A model generated the notes under the pieces. The model did not search any database, was not told the origin of the DNA, and worked only from the letters and a program-made list of their open reading frames with translations. Below, piece by piece: positions 52,227 through 57,961 of a DNA stretch of 57,961 bases; the stretch's first letter is position 1; each line of letters opens with the position of its first letter. The DNA is from Paenibacillus camelliae (GTDB taxonomy: Bacteria; Bacillota; Bacilli; Paenibacillales; Paenibacillaceae): NCBI RefSeq assembly GCF_023715345.1, contig NZ_JAMBNY010000024.1, positions 1 through 57,961 of the forward strand. Direction: 5' to 3'. A program made the position numbers and the translations under genes.

Positions 52227-52440
52227 TGGTAGCTAAAAAGTTCGAATTTTATAATGAAGTGTATACAATGTGTTACTCGGCATCGAATCTTGAATTCAGC
52301 CGAGGGATTATGCTTCCGAAGCATGTTTTCTACGAAAACATTGTAGATGCTCACGTACCAACTACAAGCATATGCGTACGAAGTCGTTTTCTTCGAAAAC
52401 GTTTAGCTGCGCTTCTCAAGCTCTAGCTATATTTTCTACA
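52227..52440. repeat. Palindromic intergenic repeat (family P, copy 3) with nested palindromes
   Basis: A tandem partner of copy 2. Both share the left part and the core, but here the core is interrupted. Relative to copy 2 it has three extra blocks: 52305-52345, containing ATGCTTCCGAAGCAT and GTTTTCTACGAAAAC; 52366-52375, AAGCATATGC; and 52381-52405, containing CGTTTTCTTCGAAAACG. Each block is itself mainly palindromic. The right end is truncated after CTACAG. The ORF read through 52226-52426 is an artefact of the repeat. Confidence 0.75.
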
Positions 52441-52470
52441 GTAACCAGCAATTATATATAATAATTTTAG

Positions 52471-52508
52471 GCTATCTTCACTTATACGAGGTGAGGATAG
52501 CTTTTTTG
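52471..52508 (+). terminator. Rho-independent terminator
   Basis: GCTATCTTCAC / GTGAGGATAGC arms with a 9-nt loop, followed by TTTTTTG. It probably ends the nitroreductase-AEC transcript beyond the repeats. The remaining 52509-52632 is an AT-rich promoter region for the SDR operon. Confidence 0.85.
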
Positions 52509-52632
52509 TTGTGCAATGATTAGGACATATATAGTAGAGGTCAAAAAGCTTTAATAAAAATAAAATGCATGATAAATGTTAGTGATTATGGTAGCATAAA
52601 AGCTAACAAAACTAATAGTTAGGGGAATGACG

Positions 52633-53394
52633 ATGAATATAAACCTATCGGGTAAAACCGCATTAATTACAGGTGCTACAGGGGATTTGGGCCGCGTGAT
52701 GGCACGTACCCTCGCAAAGTGTGGCGCGAATATCGTGATCCATTACAACTCAAATGCTGCTAAGGCGAAAGAATTGAAGGAAGAGCTGGAAGCACTGAAT
52801 GTAAAGGCAATAACGGTACAAGCTGATATTACGAAGCAAGAGCCTATACAAGCGATGCATGCTGCGATCACTCAGCAGCTAGGCACAGTAGATATCGTCG
52901 TTGCTAATGCGGTAATTCAGTATCAATGGACTTCGATCCTAGAGCAAGCTCCAGAGGATTACCAAGGACAATTTGATTCCTGTGTTATGCAAAGCGTTTA
53001 TTTGGCTAAAAGCTTTATCCCAGATATGATCGTGAAGGGTGAAGGACGGTTCATCGGCATAAATACGGAATGCGCCATGCAGAACGCACCTACGCAATCA
53101 GCATATGTAGCTGGAAAGCGAGGGATGGACGGAGTATATCGCGTGTTGGCCAAAGAGGTTGGAGCACACGCGATTACAGTAAATCAGATTGCACCTGGCT
53201 GGACGATCAGTGAACGTGATCGAGCGACAGGGACAGAGGTCAATGAAGGCTATAGCTCATCCGTACCGTTGAAGCGTAGAGGCACAGATCAAGAAATCGC
53301 TAATGTAGTGGCATTCCTTGCATCAGATTTATCAAGCTTTATAACAGGGGCATATATTCCTGTAAATGGCGGCAATGTGATGCCAGCTATCTAG
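52633..53394 (+). CDS. Short-chain dehydrogenase/reductase (SDR)
   Basis: A 253-residue classical SDR. Start ATG 52633 is 7 bases from AGGGG; the ATG at 52627 is too close. It has the Rossmann motif TGATGDLGRVMA (about residues 14-25), a VANAV segment in place of the common NNAG, the catalytic YVAGK (Tyr and Lys, about 155-159) and the C-terminal FITGAYIPVNGG. The usual catalytic Ser position, 13 residues before the Tyr, appears to be Thr (INTECA). The cofactor loop HYNSNAAKAKEL suggests NADP(H). It lies 34 bp before the histidine kinase gene, so it may be the first gene of that operon. Substrate unknown, perhaps a sugar or polyol. Confidence 0.92.
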   Translation: MNINLSGKTALITGATGDLGRVMARTLAKCGANIVIHYNSNAAKAKELKEELEALNVKAITVQADITKQEPIQAMHAAITQQLGTVDIVVANAVIQYQWTSILEQAPEDYQGQFDSCVMQSVYLAKSFIPDMIVKGEGRFIGINTECAMQNAPTQSAYVAGKRGMDGVYRVLAKEVGAHAITVNQIAPGWTISERDRATGTEVNEGYSSSVPLKRRGTDQEIANVVAFLASDLSSFITGAYIPVNGGNVMPAI

Positions 53395-53428
53395 CAGTAA
53401 TAAGGTATACGTATAGGGGGATATCATC

Positions 53429-55282
53429 GTGAGTGTTAAGCAGCGTGTAGGTGACATGAAAATGGATCGCAAGCTCATGCTTTCGTTCATTGTGCTTGTG
53501 TCGATTCCGTTGTTTATTATTGGCTATTATTCCTCTGAAAAGTATACGCAATCGATCGAGCAGAAGACGATTGCTTACTCAATGAAGATGCAGGATAGTA
53601 TGATGGTTCGTATCGATGATTATATTGAGGATATGGTTAGCATCTCCTCGATTCCTGTCTATATGGATGATATAAAAGAGAATCTCATTCGCTCCAATGC
53701 TTATTACGCTGAACGTCAGCACGAGGGAGAGAAGCAGGTGATGCCAAACAATTTCTCTCAGCTGCTCTCGATTCAGCGTGCGATAGAGGGCGAGCTTAGC
53801 TTTATTAACTCGATTAAACGAGGCGCTAATTCGGTATATTTGTTTGATTCCTATGGCAACAGCTATTATTCTATCGTTTCAGGAGGCATTCGTAACAATC
53901 TCGAGCAAAGCTATCTTAATTGGATGTCTGAGCTGGAGCATTCAAGAGGAGAAGCGCTTCTGCTGCATACTGAAAAATACATAAGTAATTTGCAATCGGA
54001 GAAATACGCCTTCACCGTCGTTCGTAAAATTATGGACCGGAGCCTGCAGCCTATTGGTCTAATTGCGATTGATGCAGCGATCAGTGTCGTTGATGATCAG
54101 ATGATAGAGCTCGATCAGGTGACAAAGGGGACCTCGTTAATTGTTGATGAGCAGGGGAATGTGATCTACGACAGTCAAAAGCAATGGATCGCGAGCAACC
54201 GGAGCGATCAGGAACTGATTAGAGAAGCGAGACTTGAGCACGGAAGCTTTTATCGTGCTGAGAACGATGATGAGTGGCTGAACATCTATTCCACCTCAGA
54301 GAGCACAGGCTGGAAGGTCATTACTTCAATTCCTGTACGAGAGTTAACGAGTGAGACGACTGCGGTGAAGCGGGTGATCTGGATTACAACAGCGATAGCG
54401 GTTGTCATTTCTATCATCGTTGCTATCTTTCTATCGCTTGCGATTACTCGACCTCTGCGCACGATGGCCCGTTTAATGAAGCGAGTGCAGGAGGGGAATT
54501 TCCAAGTCAAGTTCCCAGTTAAATATCGTGATGAGGTTGGGATGCTAGGAAGTCAATTTAACCGAATGACGGTACGACTGGATCAGCTAATTCAAGATAT
54601 TTATGACATGGAGACGAAGAAAAATAAAGCTGAGCTGCAGGCGCTGCAAAATCAGATTAATCCACATTTTATGTATAACACACTAGAAACCATTCGAATG
54701 AGCGCCGAGATGAATGACGATAGTTTAACCGCAGATATGATCGCAACCTTAGGTAAGCTGCTTCGGTACAGCATAGGCGATTTGGATGGGCACACGGTGC
54801 TGAAGGATGAACTGCTACATGTACAGCATTATGTTGAGCTGCTTAATTATCGTTACCCCGATCGGTTTGAGCTGATCTGTAAAGTAGACGTGGAGCTGTT
54901 AAACAAAACAGTCATGAAGCTCATGTTACAGCCTATTGTGGAAAATGCGATCTATCATGGTCTAGATGATTTGAATGAAACAATGGTTATAACGATCCGT
55001 TCTGAGCTTAGGCAGCAGCAGCTTGCGCTCATCATTTCCGATAATGGTATAGGCATTGACGAGCAAAGGCTAGCTGAGCTCAATGTTGGCTTGCGTGCTA
55101 ATAGCTCCTCGGATGATGGGGACAGAAAAGATGCAGGTGGGATCGGCTTGAAAAACGTAAATGAGCGAATAAAGCTTCAGTATGGACAGCGTTATGGCTT
55201 GTATGTTAACAGCACTGCAGGGTGTGGTACTGAGGTTGTGATATTGCTTCCTGTAGAAAGGAGAGCGATAAGCTATGCGTAA
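53429..55282 (+). CDS. YesM-type sensor histidine kinase
   Basis: A 617-residue membrane kinase. TM1 is at about residues 17-34, a long extracytoplasmic sensor (about 35-315, with Cache-like YLFDSYGNSYYSI and GTSLIVDEQGNVIYDS strands) follows, then TM2 (about 315-340), HAMP (about 341-393) and the His_kinase family domain with phospho-acceptor His413 in NQINPHFMYNTLE. The ATPase domain has PIVENAIYHGL, DNGIGIDE and GIGLKNVNERI. Start is GTG 53429 after AGGGGG. YesM kinases normally work with an adjacent YesN AraC-type regulator; none is present. The kinase stop overlaps the start of the binding-protein gene by 8 bp, so the two are coupled. Confidence 0.94.
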   Translation: MSVKQRVGDMKMDRKLMLSFIVLVSIPLFIIGYYSSEKYTQSIEQKTIAYSMKMQDSMMVRIDDYIEDMVSISSIPVYMDDIKENLIRSNAYYAERQHEGEKQVMPNNFSQLLSIQRAIEGELSFINSIKRGANSVYLFDSYGNSYYSIVSGGIRNNLEQSYLNWMSELEHSRGEALLLHTEKYISNLQSEKYAFTVVRKIMDRSLQPIGLIAIDAAISVVDDQMIELDQVTKGTSLIVDEQGNVIYDSQKQWIASNRSDQELIREARLEHGSFYRAENDDEWLNIYSTSESTGWKVITSIPVRELTSETTAVKRVIWITTAIAVVISIIVAIFLSLAITRPLRTMARLMKRVQEGNFQVKFPVKYRDEVGMLGSQFNRMTVRLDQLIQDIYDMETKKNKAELQALQNQINPHFMYNTLETIRMSAEMNDDSLTADMIATLGKLLRYSIGDLDGHTVLKDELLHVQHYVELLNYRYPDRFELICKVDVELLNKTVMKLMLQPIVENAIYHGLDDLNETMVITIRSELRQQQLALIISDNGIGIDEQRLAELNVGLRANSSSDDGDRKDAGGIGLKNVNERIKLQYGQRYGLYVNSTAGCGTEVVILLPVERRAISYA

Positions 55283-56561
55283 AGTAATCTCCTCTATGCT
55301 GCTCATATTGCTGTTGTTAGCTCTGCTGAACGGCTGCCTAAAGCAGGAGACGCCTCGAGAGGCTCCAATTGAGCTAATAAAGGAAGAGGAGACCACAGCA
55401 AAGCCTATAACGCTTCACATTCTTACTAACCGAGTGGATCTTATCGATAATGGGGGCTTTGGGCTATATGCACAACAATTTGAGCAGGTGCACCCTAATG
55501 TGAAGCTAAGCTTCGAGGGGTTAACCAACTATGTGTCAGATATATCGGCGCGGCTATCAACGCAGGATTATGGGGACGTACTGCTGATTCCTAATCATAT
55601 GAAAAATGAGGATTTACCGCAATATTTCGAACCATTACCCGAAACACTGTTTGAAAACATACGATTTGCCGATTATAAATCATATAAAGGCAAGCGCTAT
55701 GGCATTGCTGCAGGGGCTTCCTCGACAGGAATTGTCTATAACAAGAGAGCGTTCGAGCGAGCGGGGATTGATAAACTGCCGACGACGCTTGATGAGTTTT
55801 ATGAAGTATGTCAGAAGCTGAAGGACGCAGGAATTACACCACTTTACTTGAATTATGGAGCCCAGTGGCCGCTTATGAATTGGGGAGAAGAGCTCGTTAG
55901 TATTATGAATGGTGACCCAGGTTATCTAAATTCGCTTGTAAATTCTGATGAGCCGTGGCAGATCGACAACGAATGGGGAATGAGCATTTCGATTGTGAAG
56001 ACTCTAATCGATAAGGGCTTTGTTGAGCGCTCGTTAATTTCCAATCAATGGGAAGCGTCGAAGCTTGAATTCGTAGAAGGTCGAGCAGGCATGTATCTGC
56101 TCGGTAACTGGGTTATTACTCAGCTCATCTCGCTCGGAGCAGATCCAGACACGATTGGATTTTTCCCATTTCCGTATCGTAATGAAAAGCCGATCTATTC
56201 TCCGATGAATCCAGATTGGTTCGTAGCGGTCAGCAGGTACAGTGAGCACAAGGACTTGGCTGTGAAATGGGTAGATTACTTTATTCACGAGTCGGGGTTT
56301 GTTGATGATTCAGGCTTTCTGCCTATTGATACGACGAAGCAGCCGTCACTAGAGCAATATAAGGAATTTCTATCCTATGGCAGTATCCCTGTCGAGCGAC
56401 AGGTTCCAAGTGATGAGCTGCTCGAGATCGCATCTACAGCTCGTATTACGTTTTGGTCGGGGCTCTACATTCAGGAATGGATAGCCGCACCGAGCTTAGA
56501 AGAAATTTTCGAGGAATATAATGCACGCTGGAAGGAAGCTAGAGAGCTACAACAGCATTAA
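55275..56561 (+). CDS. Solute-binding lipoprotein (family 1)
   Basis: A 428-residue extracellular solute-binding protein with a lipoprotein signal (lipobox LNGC, cysteine at residue 21). The mature fold starts with ITLHILTNRVDL (about residue 45). Sugar-binding family features include DYGDVLLIP, YGIAAGASSTGIVYNKRAFE, LPTTLDEFYEVCQKL and an EFVEGRAGMYLLGNW segment. The start overlaps the kinase gene by 8 bp, and a LacI gene follows 15 bp after the stop. No permease follows within the window. The overlap with the kinase suggests that it may present a sugar to the kinase sensor rather than feed a transporter, but permeases may lie elsewhere. Confidence 0.92.
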   Translation: MRKVISSMLLILLLLALLNGCLKQETPREAPIELIKEEETTAKPITLHILTNRVDLIDNGGFGLYAQQFEQVHPNVKLSFEGLTNYVSDISARLSTQDYGDVLLIPNHMKNEDLPQYFEPLPETLFENIRFADYKSYKGKRYGIAAGASSTGIVYNKRAFERAGIDKLPTTLDEFYEVCQKLKDAGITPLYLNYGAQWPLMNWGEELVSIMNGDPGYLNSLVNSDEPWQIDNEWGMSISIVKTLIDKGFVERSLISNQWEASKLEFVEGRAGMYLLGNWVITQLISLGADPDTIGFFPFPYRNEKPIYSPMNPDWFVAVSRYSEHKDLAVKWVDYFIHESGFVDDSGFLPIDTTKQPSLEQYKEFLSYGSIPVERQVPSDELLEIASTARITFWSGLYIQEWIAAPSLEEIFEEYNARWKEARELQQH

Positions 56562-56576
56562 GGTGGTATGTTACAG

Positions 56577-57671
56577 ATGGCTAAAAAGGTTACGATGCAG
56601 CAAATTGCGAATTATTTAGGTGTTTCAAAATTTGTTGTATCAAAGGCGTTGTCCGGTAAAGGAGGCGTTAGTGAAGCGACGAAGGAGCGAGTGCTTGACG
56701 CAGCAGCTCAGCTAGGGTACTTTGCACAACGTCCTGTATCAAAACAGATAAAGTCGGATCCAAGACGCACGGATTCAAGCTCCTCGAAGCAATCGGTGCT
56801 CGTGCTTATGCCGAATATTCGCTTCCAAACGAAGGAATCGCTCTACTGGGGGAGAATACTCGATGGCATCTCGGCAGAGCTGCAAAAGCGTGATATCGGA
56901 ATGGCGATACTGTCAGAACAGAATGCAGAACGTCTCACCGGCTTAATTAACCCAGATGGAATTATGGGGATGATTGGCGTTGGGGAGATATCATCAGCCA
57001 TGCTGCTCGATATTCGCAGATTAGGCATATCAATGGTGCTTGTCGATCATGAGGATGATCTTATTCCGCTCGACAGCATCTTCGTAGACAATTTCGAGGC
57101 AGTGCATCGTTTAACAAAGCAGCTGCTTACAACGGGAAGGGAGGATATTGCGTTTCTCGGCAATATTCACTTTTCTCGCAGCTTTTATGATCGGTACCTT
57201 GGCTATCGGGCAGCAGTCGAAGCGCATTATTACGCGAAGCCCGAGCATCGTGCTCAAATCTATCCTTGGCTTGAACGTAGTTTACTGACGCTGGAGGGCT
57301 ATGAACGGGCTCATTTTACAGAGCAAATTAAGCAATGGCTGATTCAGCTTAAACAGCTGCCAACGGCAATCATATGTGCTAACGATACGATTGCGCTGAG
57401 CTTAATGGACGTATTGAAGGAGCGGGGCATTGACGTGCCTGAGCAGCTCTCAATAACCGGCTTTGATAATATTGAAGACTCCTACACAAATGAGCTGCCG
57501 CTAACGACCGTGCACGTCCCGAAGGAAATGCTCGGTAAAAAAGCAGTTGAGCGTCTACTTAATCGTCTGCAGCATCAGGATGAGCCCATCGTGAAGCTGC
57601 TTGTTAAAAGTGAAATCATTTACCGCGAATCGACCTCGCTTAAGCTCGATACAGCTAAAATGCATCAGTAA
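56577..57671 (+). CDS. LacI-family transcriptional regulator
   Basis: About 364 residues starting at ATG 56577 (MAKKVTMQQIA), which is 10 bases from AAGGTGG; the ATG at 56568 is adjacent to that site and gives an unusual three-residue extension. The helix-turn-helix is VTMQQIANYLGVSKFVVSKA, with the GVSEATKERVLDAAAQLGYF helix, and the effector domain starts at about residue 68. It is clearly paralogous to the mannan-locus LacI at 4605-5630 (SLYWG, INPDGIMGMIGVGEIS versus LNPGAIQGIISVGSIS, CANDTI versus CANDIY). It is the last gene of the SDR-kinase-binding protein group and ends at a hairpin, so its target locus is not visible. Confidence 0.93.
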   Translation: MAKKVTMQQIANYLGVSKFVVSKALSGKGGVSEATKERVLDAAAQLGYFAQRPVSKQIKSDPRRTDSSSSKQSVLVLMPNIRFQTKESLYWGRILDGISAELQKRDIGMAILSEQNAERLTGLINPDGIMGMIGVGEISSAMLLDIRRLGISMVLVDHEDDLIPLDSIFVDNFEAVHRLTKQLLTTGREDIAFLGNIHFSRSFYDRYLGYRAAVEAHYYAKPEHRAQIYPWLERSLLTLEGYERAHFTEQIKQWLIQLKQLPTAIICANDTIALSLMDVLKERGIDVPEQLSITGFDNIEDSYTNELPLTTVHVPKEMLGKKAVERLLNRLQHQDEPIVKLLVKSEIIYRESTSLKLDTAKMHQ

Positions 57672-57677
57672 GCATGA

Positions 57678-57728
57678 GGGGCTGCCAAACGTCATTGAAT
57701 ATGACCTTGGCAGCCCCTTACTATTGTC
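57678..57728 (+). terminator. Terminator of the LacI gene
   Basis: Perfect 11-bp arms GGGGCTGCCAA / TTGGCAGCCCC with an inner GTCAT/ATGAC pair. The following TTACTATT is a weak T-tract. Confidence 0.75.
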
Positions 57729-57729
57729 G

Positions 57730-57961
57730 CCTGATAAGTAAGCTAGATGTCACCGCTTGTTTATATCAGTTTTTACACAGAGTACTTCAATAATTTTGCA
57801 AGGTTTAATATTTATTATTCCTAAAGTAGTTATCTGAATCAATTTCATAAATCTAAAGCCTTGCTAGATCTAGCTTTCTAATGTACAGAAAAAGGAGTAC
57901 CTCCCTAAATCTCGAATTGATTAAGTGACCAAACGAAACCAATGAGATGAGGTGTACTCCC
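57730..57961. other. AT-rich edge region with inverted repeats
   Basis: No ORF of note. GCAAGGTTTA (57798) is nearly complementary to TAAAGCCTTGC (57854-57864). GGAGTAC (about 57894) and GTACTCC (end of window) flank a 68-bp segment that on the minus strand reads as an open frame followed by a hairpin and TTTTTC. This could be the end of an insertion sequence or of another gene lying to the right; the window is too short to tell. Confidence 0.3.

Noticed and set aside
52079..52426. ORFs on both strands within 52079-52426
   Set aside because: They lie in the palindromic repeats, lack ribosome sites, and change frame between the near-identical copies.

Overview
The window reads as chromosome of a spore-former-type Bacillota, most likely Paenibacillus or a close Paenibacillaceae relative. 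The evidence is family-level: strong Gram-positive AGGAGG ribosome sites, a perfect CIRCE element, a cre-like site, two LacI regulators, carbohydrate ABC importers without their own ATPase, a YesM-type kinase, DUF5696 and YIP1 proteins, and an EgsA/AraM-type glycerol-1-phosphate dehydrogenase. No tRNA, rRNA, CRISPR array or prophage was seen.

Layout. 1-4.6 kb: the 3' end of a repeat protein, glycerol-1-phosphate dehydrogenase, and htpG behind a CIRCE operator. 4.6-25.5 kb: a beta-mannan (gluco/galactomannan) locus. A divergent LacI regulator faces a run of 12 same-strand genes of about 20 kb: a lipoprotein binding protein, a membrane-anchored fusion of sugar-binding-like domains with a second binding protein, two separate permease pairs, an NHL/TPR protein, a YIP1 protein, a DUF5696 protein, a cytoplasmic GH26, an SGNH esterase, a surface GH26 and a GH2 beta-mannosidase. 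The likely flow is: the surface GH26 cuts mannan, the ABC systems import oligomers using a shared MsmX-type ATPase encoded elsewhere, the cytoplasmic GH26 shortens them, the esterase removes acyl groups, and GH2 releases mannose. 25.6-36.4 kb: housekeeping and accessory genes (HAD, PAS/HD-GYP, SNF2 helicase, LLM oxidoreductase, TraB/GumN protein, thioredoxin, a yybP-ykoY Mn riboswitch with TerC, MEKHLA, DUF72). 36.5-43.3 kb: a compact chemosensory operon (cheA-cheW-mcp-cheR-cheB, no cheY, no flagellar genes) and an XRE regulator. The two transcription units appear to start from face-to-face promoters. 43.6-50.2 kb: threonine synthase, Mn-dependent pyrophosphatase, a YdjM-like protein, a 53-residue ORF, a GH42 beta-galactosidase and a DMT transporter. 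50.2-52.5 kb: a nitroreductase and an AEC transporter bracketed by a family of long palindromic intergenic repeats, one of which has smaller palindromes inserted in it. 52.6-57.7 kb: SDR, YesM-type histidine kinase, solute-binding lipoprotein, and a LacI paralogue of the mannan-locus regulator, with no response regulator.

Best leads: the composite importer/DUF5696/YIP1/NHL module inside the mannan operon; the nested palindromic repeats; the face-to-face che/xre promoters; two neighbouring genes whose best-placed start codon is ATC; and the kinase-binding protein-LacI module. All functions are assigned by reading family signatures; no database search was run.
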